NCBI RefSeq assembly: GCF_003987395.1 | Contig: NZ_PIPT01000006.1 | Coordinates: 173,637 to 237,636 of the forward strand | Origin: Pseudidiomarina aquimaris | Lineage (GTDB): Bacteria; Pseudomonadota; Gammaproteobacteria; Enterobacterales; Alteromonadaceae | Reading direction: 5' to 3' | Length of the DNA stretch: 64,000 nucleotides | Part shown: positions 44,233 to 52,278 of the stretch, in pieces | Layout of the letters: every line of letters begins with the position of its first letter | Numbering within the stretch: the first letter of the stretch is position 1 | Notes under the pieces: generated by a model | Databases searched by the model: none | What the model was told of the DNA's origin: nothing | The model's input: the letters and a program-made list of their open reading frames with translations, nothing else | Position numbers and translations under genes: made by a program

Positions 44233-44985
44233 ATGCGGAAACTACCTTTCTATTTAACTGCAAGTGCATTAGCGATGACGCTGCTGCCAAATGTCACGCA
44301 AGCCGACGATCACGAAGACGAAAGTTACTATTTGTCGATGAGCGAGTTCACTTTGAAAACCGGTCATACTAAGCCCTTTATGGAAGGCGCGATAGCTTGG
44401 CGTGAATGCTATATGAAAGCAGGCGGAGATAAGCCCTACAACGTGTGGCGACGCCTGCAGGGTGATGGTAATACGATTGTGTTAACCAGTGTCTATAAAA
44501 ACTGGCAGTCATTTTTTAGTGAAAGTGAAGCTGGGAAGCAATGCGAAAAAATAGTTGATGAACAGATTGTGCCACACATGGCGAGTACCTCATTTAATAT
44601 GGCAGGTTTTATGCCGAAATGGAGTGGCGATCCCGCGGGAACCGGTAAATTTGTTGCCGTTTACAACTTCAAAGTTGCTGACTATGAACTCTTCGAATCG
44701 ACCGTTGAAGCGATTGAGTCAGCGGTCAAAGATGACGGCGGCCCAGACTCTTACTGGTACTACAGTATGGGTGGCCGTGATGTCGCTGATTACTTCGTCG
44801 TCGAAGAGTTTGCGGATGCTGAGGCTCTCGATGCGGATGACCCAAGTATCTGGAAACGTGTTGAAGCCAAACTCGGTGAGGAGAAAAAGAACCAGCTACA
44901 GCAAGACTTCATGAAGTCACTCAATGAATGGTGGAGCTATATGTACATTCATTTGGAAGATATTAGTTTTGCTGGAAAAGCCTAA
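44233..44985 (+). CDS. Secreted hypothetical protein with two similar halves
   Basis: A 250-residue exported protein (signal peptide to about QA, residue 24). The mature part looks like two domains of about 100 residues joined near FMPKWSGDPAGTGKF. Each begins with a beta strand (YYLSMSEFTLKTG; FVAVYNFKVADYE), continues with a helix and ends in an aromatic strand and a helix (TSVYKNWQSFFSE; FVVEEFADAEAL), the plan of dimeric alpha-beta barrels (ABM-like). Two cysteines lie in the first half. AGGAGG precedes the ATG. No function is proposed. Confidence 0.7.
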   Translation: MRKLPFYLTASALAMTLLPNVTQADDHEDESYYLSMSEFTLKTGHTKPFMEGAIAWRECYMKAGGDKPYNVWRRLQGDGNTIVLTSVYKNWQSFFSESEAGKQCEKIVDEQIVPHMASTSFNMAGFMPKWSGDPAGTGKFVAVYNFKVADYELFESTVEAIESAVKDDGGPDSYWYYSMGGRDVADYFVVEEFADAEALDADDPSIWKRVEAKLGEEKKNQLQQDFMKSLNEWWSYMYIHLEDISFAGKA

Positions 44986-45009
44986 TAACTGAACTAAAAT
45001 TAAGTAAAT

Positions 45010-45045
45010 GCGGCGAGTCAAGGAGCTCGCCGCAACTTATTTTTA
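45010..45045 (+). terminator. Probable terminator between two secreted-protein genes
   Basis: GCGGCGAG (45010-45017) pairs with CTCGCCGC (45026-45033), followed by AACTTATTTTT. The U tract is interrupted, so termination may be partial and allow some read-through to the next gene. Confidence 0.6.
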
Positions 45046-45063
45046 GGAATGGAGAACATGACA

Positions 45064-45594
45064 ATGAACGTCGCTAAAGCTCTTACCTTTCTAGTCTTTC
45101 TTACTTTTACCGTTCTCGTGCAAGCTCAAGAATCAGAACCTGTAGACCCTATTGCAAACTATTCACAGGAACAACTAGAGCGTGAAGTACTGGCGGTCGA
45201 CAATGCTATGTTTGACGCTGCATTTGGCGGATGTGACGCTGAATTGCTGAAAAACGTATTCCCCGATGACCATGAGTTTTATCATGATATCGGTGGTGCA
45301 CAACACAATTCAGAAGAATACTGGATTGGCTTATTTAGTGAGGATTTTTGCAAGTACAAACCCATTAAGCGTGAGTTAGTCGAAGGCAGTCATAAAGTTT
45401 ATCCGATGCATAATTACGGTGCGCTGGTATATGGCGAAAACCGATACTATGTGAAAAACCAAGAGGGTGAATATGAACTCGATGATACCGGTAAGTACAT
45501 GCATCTTTGGCGTTTAAATGATGGCCAATGGGAGCTTGCCCGTGCTATTAGTTACGACCATAAACTGCCTGAAGGCGCTCCACAATCAAAATAG
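45064..45594 (+). CDS. Secreted SnoaL/NTF2-like protein
   Basis: A 176-residue exported protein with a signal peptide ending near VQAQ. The mature part resembles the NTF2/SnoaL (DUF4440) fold: an N-terminal helix with AVDNAMFDAAFGGCDAELLKNVFPDDHEFYHDIGG, then alternating strands and a C-terminal HLWRLNDGQWELARAISYDH pair typical of the family. These pockets bind small molecules, but no ligand can be named. Of three close in-frame ATGs (45049, 45058, 45064) the last gives the best spacing to GGAG. Confidence 0.72.
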   Translation: MNVAKALTFLVFLTFTVLVQAQESEPVDPIANYSQEQLEREVLAVDNAMFDAAFGGCDAELLKNVFPDDHEFYHDIGGAQHNSEEYWIGLFSEDFCKYKPIKRELVEGSHKVYPMHNYGALVYGENRYYVKNQEGEYELDDTGKYMHLWRLNDGQWELARAISYDHKLPEGAPQSK

Positions 45595-45605
45595 AGAGAC
45601 AGAAG

Positions 45606-46256
45606 ATGTCTGTTAAGTTAGAAGACCGGCCTATTGAAAAGGTACGTGAAGAGACGATTGATAAACTCATCGTTAATTACAGCCATGAAGTGATTTCGAA
45701 AGAAGCTTTTGAGCGTCGCTTGGATGAGGCCATGGCAACCACCGTCCATCAAGAACTGGTCGATCTCGTTGCTGATTTACCTTTAGCGGCTGATGCTAAT
45801 TATCAACAGCAGAAGCAGGCATCTTTTGGTGCCACTTCTACGGCCGACCCAGCGCCGGATGAAAAGCTCGTCAGTATTTTAAGTAGCAATACACGCAAAG
45901 GGCCTTGGGTCGTGCCAGCACATCTAAAGATTATCGATGTGCTCGGCTCGGTAACACTCGACTTTAGTGAAGCTCACTTTGCTCAACCGAACGTGACCAT
46001 AGAGATGAACAATGTCTTGGGGTCGCTCAGCATTATCGTGCCCGATCATGTGGCCGTCGTATCCCGTGCAAGTCATATCTTGGGCTCAAGTGACGACCAC
46101 TGCCCACCGCGCGATGCCGGCACCACCCAGACCATCAGTGTTACAGGCTGGTCGTTGTTGGGGTCCGTTGACGTGTCCATCAAGCGCAACATGCGCGAGC
46201 GTTGGCTATCGTTCGCCAACAGCATGCGCGAAACCTTTGGTATGCAGCGTCGCTGA
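45606..46256 (+). CDS. DUF1707 / LiaF-type C-terminal domain protein
   Basis: A soluble 216-residue protein with an N-terminal SHOCT-like DUF1707 domain (about 10-60, ETIDKLIVNYSHEVISKEAFERRLDEA) and a C-terminal beta-helix-like domain of the LiaF/YvqF type (LKIIDVLGSVTLDFSEA, NNVLGSLSIIVPDHV, WSLLGSVDVSIK). These occur in envelope stress responses of Gram-positives; the role in Proteobacteria is unknown. It starts 11 bp after the SnoaL-like gene. Confidence 0.8.
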   Translation: MSVKLEDRPIEKVREETIDKLIVNYSHEVISKEAFERRLDEAMATTVHQELVDLVADLPLAADANYQQQKQASFGATSTADPAPDEKLVSILSSNTRKGPWVVPAHLKIIDVLGSVTLDFSEAHFAQPNVTIEMNNVLGSLSIIVPDHVAVVSRASHILGSSDDHCPPRDAGTTQTISVTGWSLLGSVDVSIKRNMRERWLSFANSMRETFGMQRR

Positions 46257-46276
46257 ATTTTTGGTTCGCTGAAACG

Positions 46277-46307
46277 AAAAAAGCCCCGCACGTGAGTGCG
46301 AGGCTTT
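46277..46307 (-). terminator. Terminator of the tRNA-Phe gene
   Basis: On the minus strand an interrupted stem (AAAGCC / GGCTTT with GCAC / GTGC inside, 4-base loop) is followed by a run of six T. It lies 9 bp beyond the tRNA 3' end. Confidence 0.85.
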
Positions 46308-46315
46308 CGGAATAA

Positions 46316-46391
46316 TGGTGCCCAGAGGCGGAATCGAACCACCGACACGAGGATTTTCAATCCTCTGCTCTACCGACTGAGCTATCTGGGC
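46316..46391 (-). tRNA. tRNA-Phe (GAA)
   Basis: A 76-base tRNA including encoded CCA. The acceptor stem GCCCAGA pairs with TCTGGGC, the anticodon loop TTGAAAA has anticodon GAA, and the T arm contains GGTTCGATTCC. A consensus promoter lies 10 bp upstream and a terminator 9 bp downstream, so it is a single-gene transcript. Confidence 0.97.
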
Positions 46392-46401
46392 AACGGGGCG
46401 T

Positions 46402-46430
46402 ATTAAACGAGTTTTTCGGCTCTGAGTCAA
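46402..46430 (-). promoter_or_regulatory. Promoter of tRNA-Phe
   Basis: On the minus strand TTGACT (46425-46430), a 17-bp spacer and TTTAAT (46402-46407), followed by a C/G-rich discriminator (CGCCCCG), the type linked to stringent control of stable RNA. Confidence 0.85.
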
Positions 46431-46496
46431 CCGCTTTTTCGTGATTTTCTACGGTTTCAGTGTCGTTTGCTCAGTAAATACGCAGTTTGTTGGATT

Positions 46497-48413
46497 TTAC
46501 GCCTTTAAGTAGGTGCTACCCGCCAAACATTTCTCGTAGTAATCGGTCCAACGCACACCTTCGCGTGGCGCAATGTGACCTTTACGAACTTCACGGTCAA
46601 TACACTTCTTCACAGTTTTGGCCATGAAGTCGGTATTGTACTGCATCGTCTCAAGAACTTTCTCGGCAGCAGTACCGGGCACAACCTCTTCGATGTAGAA
46701 GTCGCCTGGCTCGTCGTCGTGGCAGTAAATATGCACTTCGGTCAAACGGCCGAACAGGTTGTGCATATCACCCATCACGTCTTGATAAGCGCCGGTAAGG
46801 AACATTCCGACATAGTAGTCTTCACCTTTGTGTAAGGTGTGCATCGGAATATTATCGCTTATCTCGGTGCCTTCGATGTACTTGCTGAGCTTGCCGTCAC
46901 TATCACAGGTGATATCAACGATAGAGCAGCGCACTTCAGGCTTTTCCTGCAGGCGACTGACCGGCACGATTGGCAATACTTGGCCAATGGCCCAAGTGTC
47001 AGCGGCAGATTGGAAAATAGAGAAGTTACACAAGTACTGGCTCGCCAGCATGTCTTCGAGTTCTTCGAGTTCTTGGAAAACGAACGTATCGCGATCGATC
47101 GAGCCATGGATCTCACTAAGGATCCGCCAGTACATGGTATCGAGTTTCGCCATTTCGCTCAGCGATAGAATCCCGAGCTTAAACGCTTCATAGGCGCTTT
47201 GCTTGAATGACGCAGCATCGTTGTAGCGTTCTTGTGGGTGCAATTCGGTCGCTGAAACCAGCTCACGCATGTTGGAAACGAGAATATGCTCGCCTTCTTC
47301 TGCTGAGATGTCGAACTGCGCCCCTGTATTCTTGATTTCACCCACAATGTTGGTTACCACACAACTATGGTGCGCCGTAATGGCGCGTCCGCTCTCGCTG
47401 ACCAGGTTTGGATGTGGGACTTCTTCGAGATCACAGATTTGCTTCACACCATAGACAACGTCGGCAACATACTCGTCGGTTGAGTAATTGCGTGACGAGT
47501 CGGTGGTTGAGCTGGTGCCGTCATAGTCAATGCCAAGGCCGCCACCGATATCAAGGTACTCGAGCGGCACGCCTTCTTGAATAAGTTTGGCATACAAGCG
47601 TGCGCCCTCAGAAACCGCTTCTTTGATCTTGCGAATATCCGACATCTGACTGCCAATATGGAAGTGCAGAAGTTTGGCGCAATGCAGCATTTCTTCTTTC
47701 TTGAGCAGCTCAACGATGTTGAGAATTTCGGTAATACTCAAGCCGAATTTTGCACGGTCGCCGCTGGAGCCCGCCCATTTACCGCTGCTGCGCACCATCA
47801 TTTTGCTACGCAAGCCAATCATGGGCTCCACCCCTAGCTTCTTCGCTAGCGGAATCAGCATTTCCAGCTCACTGTATTTCTCGATGACAATAATCATCTT
47901 GCGACGTAACTGGCGGCCTAACAGTGCGAGGGTCAAGTAATCTTCGTCTTTATAACCGTTTAGAACGGTAAGCGCATTCGGGTTTTCGTTGTAGGCAAGC
48001 ACCGCCATGAGCTCAGGTTTTGAGCCGGCTTCAAGGCCATAGTTGTAGGGTTCGCCAGCGTCAATAATCTCTTCGACAACTTCGCGCATCTGGTTAACTT
48101 TGATGGGGAATACACCACAGTATTTTCCTTGGTAATTCGCCTCATCAATCGTTTTGGCAAAGGTCTCGTTTAAGATTTCAACTTGCGAGCGCAAAATGTC
48201 GTGGAAACGAATCACTGCTGGCAATTGAATGCCTTCGGCACGGATCTCATCCAACACATCTTTCATGTCGATGGTGACATCGGGTAGGCGATGGTTCGGC
48301 GCAATTTGAATATTGCCGTTCTCGCCAATTGAGAAATAGCCTGCGCCCCAGCGATTGACGCCATACAGCTCTTCTGCGTCGTCGATGCTCCAGTCGTGCG
48401 TGCTGTCGACCAT
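46497..48413 (-). CDS. speA: Biosynthetic arginine decarboxylase
   Basis: PLP enzyme converting arginine to agmatine, the first step of putrescine synthesis. The 638 residues match the E. coli SpeA family. The PLP lysine is in GVFPIKVNQ (about 105), followed by the family segments NGYKDEDY, LHFHIGSQMSDI and DIGGGLGIDYDGT. The C-terminal catalytic cysteine lies in DITCDSDG. The start codon overlaps the speB stop as TAATG, so the two enzymes are translationally coupled with speB first. Confidence 0.96.
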   Translation of the reverse strand: MVDSTHDWSIDDAEELYGVNRWGAGYFSIGENGNIQIAPNHRLPDVTIDMKDVLDEIRAEGIQLPAVIRFHDILRSQVEILNETFAKTIDEANYQGKYCGVFPIKVNQMREVVEEIIDAGEPYNYGLEAGSKPELMAVLAYNENPNALTVLNGYKDEDYLTLALLGRQLRRKMIIVIEKYSELEMLIPLAKKLGVEPMIGLRSKMMVRSSGKWAGSSGDRAKFGLSITEILNIVELLKKEEMLHCAKLLHFHIGSQMSDIRKIKEAVSEGARLYAKLIQEGVPLEYLDIGGGLGIDYDGTSSTTDSSRNYSTDEYVADVVYGVKQICDLEEVPHPNLVSESGRAITAHHSCVVTNIVGEIKNTGAQFDISAEEGEHILVSNMRELVSATELHPQERYNDAASFKQSAYEAFKLGILSLSEMAKLDTMYWRILSEIHGSIDRDTFVFQELEELEDMLASQYLCNFSIFQSAADTWAIGQVLPIVPVSRLQEKPEVRCSIVDITCDSDGKLSKYIEGTEISDNIPMHTLHKGEDYYVGMFLTGAYQDVMGDMHNLFGRLTEVHIYCHDDEPGDFYIEEVVPGTAAEKVLETMQYNTDFMAKTVKKCIDREVRKGHIAPREGVRWTDYYEKCLAGSTYLKA

Positions 48414-49348
48414 TAGCGCGCTCCCTTTTCGTTCAAAATAATTAAGAGTTCACGGACAATTTTAGCCGCAAACACGTCAGAGTTACCGGTTGGATCAATC
48501 TCAGGCGATAACTCAACTACGTCGGCACCAACCAAATTCTTCTCGCGTAGAATCTTCATCAGGCTCACGTAAGAGTGAAAGTCTTCACCGCCTGGTTCCG
48601 GTGTGCCGGTGCCTGGTAGAAAGGCTGGATCAAAATAGTCCAAATCAAGCGTTAGATAGATCGGGCGGTCAGCCGCAAGCGCAGCAACGCTCTCGAGGAA
48701 ATCTTTCCGCGAGGTGCGTACGGTCTTGTGTTCTTTCATGAACTGATATTCTTCACGCGTCCCTGAACGGATGCCATACTGAATCAACTCATGACCCGGA
48801 CCAAAATGATCAAGTGAGCGGCGAATAATCGACGCGTGCGAATAGTGATAGCCCAAAAAGCCATCGCGCAAGTCCGCATGAGCGTCGAGGTGTAACAATA
48901 CCAAATCAGGGTATTGCGCTAGGTATTTGCGAATCGGCGCATAGGAAATCGAATGTTCGCCACCCAGGGTGAGGACGCGAATTTGCTCCTTTGCCAAGTC
49001 GAGCGAGCCAAAAATAGCATCAAACTGATCGGTGGCATGTTGCCATTGACCTTCAATGTCCTCTCCGTGGCCGAGCGATAAATTCCCCAGATCATAAAAA
49101 GTCTGATCAAAAAGATCGGCGTCAAGGTACGGTGAATAGGATTCGATATCTTCCGAGACCGCACGCAGGCCATCAGGACCATTACGCGTTCCTTTACGGA
49201 AACACGCAGTACCGTCGAAACCAAAACCAATCATATGCGTAGCATTCGCATGAATGGCGTTATCAACTTGGGCACCAAAAAACTCGCGCACAGGCGCGAC
49301 CGTTTGGACGTTTACGGAAGTTACCGCGTCAGTTAGATGTTGGCTCAA
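48413..49348 (-). CDS. speB: Agmatinase
   Basis: Manganese enzyme that splits agmatine into putrescine and urea, using the product of SpeA. The arginase-fold metal ligands are all present: GGEHSISY, LDAHADLRD and LDLDYFDPAF. The start is most likely TTG at 49348, giving 311 residues, since GGAGG lies 9 bases upstream; a longer frame to 49393 would place that Shine-Dalgarno site inside the coding region. Overlaps speA by one base. A UUG start may hold down SpeB translation. Confidence 0.93.
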   Translation of the reverse strand: MSQHLTDAVTSVNVQTVAPVREFFGAQVDNAIHANATHMIGFGFDGTACFRKGTRNGPDGLRAVSEDIESYSPYLDADLFDQTFYDLGNLSLGHGEDIEGQWQHATDQFDAIFGSLDLAKEQIRVLTLGGEHSISYAPIRKYLAQYPDLVLLHLDAHADLRDGFLGYHYSHASIIRRSLDHFGPGHELIQYGIRSGTREEYQFMKEHKTVRTSRKDFLESVAALAADRPIYLTLDLDYFDPAFLPGTGTPEPGGEDFHSYVSLMKILREKNLVGADVVELSPEIDPTGNSDVFAAKIVRELLIILNEKGAR

Positions 49349-49395
49349 GGTCAAGCACCTCCGTCGTTGCAACAGGGCAGTAAAAATGGGCAAAT

Positions 49396-49428
49396 AAAAA
49401 AGGGGGCTATTATCTGTGCAAAAGCCCC
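49396..49428 (-). terminator. Terminator of pfkA
   Basis: On the minus strand GGGGCT and AGCCCC (49403-49428) with a 14-base loop are followed by six T. It separates pfkA from speBA, so speBA needs its own promoter in the roughly 50 bp before speB. Confidence 0.85.
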
Positions 49429-49450
49429 GAATTGCTACACTTTTACTGCG

Positions 49451-50485
49451 TTAATTGTCTGTTTTCGTACGCCGATTTTTCTTCACTGGATTAAATATTT
49501 CATGCTGGATACGTAGCAGGTTCTGATCAAGCGGATTTTTCTTCTGCCAAGTATCGGTTAAGGGCACTGCAACACGCTCATTAGCGCGTTTCCCAGCCAT
49601 CACCCGATGCTCGCCTGCAAGTAATAGCTCAACTGCGTGAACACCGAGCTCTGAGGCTAAAATGCGATCTGCCGGTGCTGGCGCGCCACCGCGTTGGATG
49701 TGACCGAGTAAGCAGGGGCGACAGGGTAAATGATGTTCTGCTTCAAGCTGTTCTGCTAAAGACACCGCGCCGCCGGGCCATTGATGCTCGCTTAGCACCA
49801 TAACGTAACTACCTTCACCACGAATCTCTTGCACTCGCTGAATGTGTTTAACGAGGGCAGCGACGGTCAACGGCTTCTCTTTTTGCAGTTCCGGCAGGAT
49901 CATCCGTTCTGCGCCCGCGGCCATTGCACTGCCTAAGCCAATAAAGCCGGCATCACGTCCCATGACTTCAACAATAAAGACACGGTCCATGGCATCGGCG
50001 GTGTCGCGGATCTTATCCAAGGCATCCATGGCGATATTGACAGCCGTAGCATAGCCAATGGTCATGTCCGTACCGTAAAGGTCATTATCAATAGTGCCAG
50101 GCACGCCAATGACTTTGCCCTGCCAATGATTGGCTAAATGGTCGGCGCCACGAAACGAACCATCGCCACCAATGACAACCAACGCATCGATTGCGTGGGA
50201 GTCTAAGTTAGCTGCGGCTTCCTTCGCTGCGTCTACTTCTTTAAAGCGCTGACAACGCGCACTTTTAATGATGGTGCCGGAGTACTGCAAAATATGCAGT
50301 ACGTCTTTTGCCACAATCGGCACCGCATCATTCTCTAGTAGGCCCTTATAGCCGTGGCGAAAAGCGATCGTCTCGATACCATAATGATCAGCTGCAAGCA
50401 CCACGGCGCGCAATGCTGCATTCATCCCTGGGGCGTCACCACCACTGGTGAGTACGCCAATCCGTTTTATTGTTTGCGAAGACAC
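49451..50485 (-). CDS. pfkA: ATP-dependent 6-phosphofructokinase
   Basis: Phosphorylates fructose 6-phosphate in glycolysis. The 344 residues show the ATP-type PFK motifs: TSGGDAPGMNAA, GGDGSFRGA, GTIDNDLYGTDMTIGYATA (catalytic aspartate) and VMGRDAG. The second glycine of GGDGS supports ATP rather than pyrophosphate as donor. A GTG start at 50485 is preferred since AGGAG lies about 10 bases upstream; a TTG frame from 50506 would include the Shine-Dalgarno site. A short basic C-terminal tail (VKKNRRTKTDN) extends past the usual end. Confidence 0.93.
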   Translation of the reverse strand: MSSQTIKRIGVLTSGGDAPGMNAALRAVVLAADHYGIETIAFRHGYKGLLENDAVPIVAKDVLHILQYSGTIIKSARCQRFKEVDAAKEAAANLDSHAIDALVVIGGDGSFRGADHLANHWQGKVIGVPGTIDNDLYGTDMTIGYATAVNIAMDALDKIRDTADAMDRVFIVEVMGRDAGFIGLGSAMAAGAERMILPELQKEKPLTVAALVKHIQRVQEIRGEGSYVMVLSEHQWPGGAVSLAEQLEAEHHLPCRPCLLGHIQRGGAPAPADRILASELGVHAVELLLAGEHRVMAGKRANERVAVPLTDTWQKKNPLDQNLLRIQHEIFNPVKKNRRTKTDN

Positions 50486-50567
50486 CGAGCGCTTACTCCT
50501 CTGCAATGTGTCGTATGTTTCATAAATTATTTGGTAAGCTTATCGAACTAATCACGAATAACAAGCG

Positions 50568-51650
50568 ATGGAGCTCATGAGCGAAGAAAAAAAGCCAACG
50601 GCAGCAGTAATGACGGCATGGGCGAGCCGTTGTTTGATGAAGCAGGGTGCGACACCAGATGTCGCACAGTCGATGGCCGAGCATTTGGTCGCGGGTGATT
50701 TGCTTGGCTTCAGGACTCACGGCTTACTGCGCCTACGCTATAACTTGCAAGCCTTGCAACGGGGGCAAACTAAGCCAGCGGGCGAACCCGAGCTCGTGCA
50801 AGGGCGTGCGGCAATTGAACTTTGGGACGCTGATTTACTATCAGGGCTTTACGTGGTGCCGAAGGCGGTCAAGCGAGCGATTGCTATGGCTCGAGTATGC
50901 GGTACGGGTACTGTAGTTATTCGCCGCACGCAACATGTCGCTGCGCTTGCGGTGTACCTTGAGCAGGCAGTGGATGCCGGCATGTTAATTCAAATGATGT
51001 GCAGCACCCCGGCACAAGAAGTCGTGGCCCCCTATGGCGCAAAATCAGCCTGTTTTTCACCTAATCCATTTGCCCTTGGCGTGCCAACCGAGTCAGCGCC
51101 GATATTACTCGATATGAGCTTATCAATGACGGCCGCAGGGAAAGTTCGTACCGCATTGGCGGAAAACAAGCAGTTGCCTTATGCAGCGTTGATAACGGCT
51201 GAGGGTGACTACAGCTGTGATCCTGCGACTTTTGTCGCTGAACCAGCCAGTGTATTGGCGAGCTTAGGTGGCAAGGAGCTTGGCTATAAAGGTACCGGCT
51301 TAAATCTATTTAGTGAACTATGGACCCTTGCATTAAGTGACTACGGGCGCAAAGACGCCGCCCCAGCAGATGCTGATGCTAATACGGTTTGGCTACAAGT
51401 GGTGGATCCTACCGCGGTGGCTGAACAGGGAGCTTTTGAGCGTCAAGCGAGTGCACTGGTTGAGGCGCTGAAAAATACCCAACCGATTGATCCGCAGCAA
51501 CCTGTGCGGGTACCCGGTGCCGGTGCTCTCGCAACACGTGCACGGCAGTTAACGCACGGTATAGAGTACAGCGCAGCCACCTGGCGTCAGCTCGAGTGGT
51601 GCGCTGATTTTTGTGATGAGCCGTTACCTACGGCTGCAAACGCTCAATAA
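50568..51650 (+). CDS. Malate/L-lactate dehydrogenase family oxidoreductase
   Basis: NAD(P)-dependent dehydrogenase of the Ldh/MDH2 family (YlbC, AllD, ComC, DpkA), a fold distinct from ordinary malate dehydrogenase. Family marks are FRTHGLLRLRY, the substrate segment VRRTQHVAALAVY-like region, CFSPNPFALGVPT and ELGYKGTGLNLF. Members reduce 2-oxo acids or cyclic imines; the substrate here is not determinable. About 360 residues. ATG at 50568 is listed, but ATG at 50577 with GGAG just upstream is an alternative. Its 3' end overlaps pdxH by 23 bp. Confidence 0.85.
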   Translation: MELMSEEKKPTAAVMTAWASRCLMKQGATPDVAQSMAEHLVAGDLLGFRTHGLLRLRYNLQALQRGQTKPAGEPELVQGRAAIELWDADLLSGLYVVPKAVKRAIAMARVCGTGTVVIRRTQHVAALAVYLEQAVDAGMLIQMMCSTPAQEVVAPYGAKSACFSPNPFALGVPTESAPILLDMSLSMTAAGKVRTALAENKQLPYAALITAEGDYSCDPATFVAEPASVLASLGGKELGYKGTGLNLFSELWTLALSDYGRKDAAPADADANTVWLQVVDPTAVAEQGAFERQASALVEALKNTQPIDPQQPVRVPGAGALATRARQLTHGIEYSAATWRQLEWCADFCDEPLPTAANAQ

Positions 51651-52269
51651 GCCATGCGCTAGCAGTGGATTTGCGGTAAACAAAACGGTCATGCAAGCGG
51701 TATTTACCGCCTTGCCAAAACTCAAAAAGTTGCGGCTCGATACGATAGCCGCCCCAAGTTTCCGGCATCGGTACGGTTTCTCCTTCATAGCGCTGGGTTA
51801 GCTCATGATAGCGGGCCTCAAGCTCATCGCGGCTCGCGATAGGGCTACTTTGCGCAGAGGCGAGGGCGCCGAGCTGACTGGCACGTGGGCGACTATGGAA
51901 GTAGGCTTCACTGTCAGCGGTCGCGACTTTCTCAATCCGACCTTCAATGCGTATCTGCTGCTCTAGTGGTAACCAAGCAAAATGCATCGAAACACGAGTA
52001 TTGGCTTCGATATCTTGTCCTTTTTGGCTGGCGTAGTTGGTGTAAAAGACGAAGCCATGGTGATCGAAATCTTTCAGCAACACGATACGCTGGTGCGGCT
52101 GACCTTCGCGACTGACGGTCGCTAGGGTAAAGGCCGTAGGGTCTGGCAATAACCCACTTTCTTTCGCTGCGCCAAACCAGTCAGCAAACTGTGCAAAAGG
52201 ATCGTCTTGGAGAACTGCGCGGCGTAACTGCGCACGTTCATAGTCACGCCGTTCATCATGTAACTTCAT
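51628..52269 (-). CDS. pdxH: Pyridoxamine 5'-phosphate oxidase
   Basis: FMN enzyme that makes pyridoxal 5'-phosphate from pyridoxine or pyridoxamine phosphate. The 213 residues contain all family segments: REYERAQLRR-like start (RRDYERAQLRR), FTLATVSREGQPHQRIVLLKDFD, FYTNYASQKGQDIEAN, the RIEGRIEKV FMN region and the C-terminal FWQGGKYRLHDRFVYRK. It supplies cofactor to the PLP enzymes encoded nearby, though this is coincidence of position. It lies 9 bp downstream of the amidohydrolase gene on the same strand. Confidence 0.96.
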   Translation of the reverse strand: MKLHDERRDYERAQLRRAVLQDDPFAQFADWFGAAKESGLLPDPTAFTLATVSREGQPHQRIVLLKDFDHHGFVFYTNYASQKGQDIEANTRVSMHFAWLPLEQQIRIEGRIEKVATADSEAYFHSRPRASQLGALASAQSSPIASRDELEARYHELTQRYEGETVPMPETWGGYRIEPQLFEFWQGGKYRLHDRFVYRKSTASAWLIERLQP

Positions 52270-52278
52270 TGCTTACCT

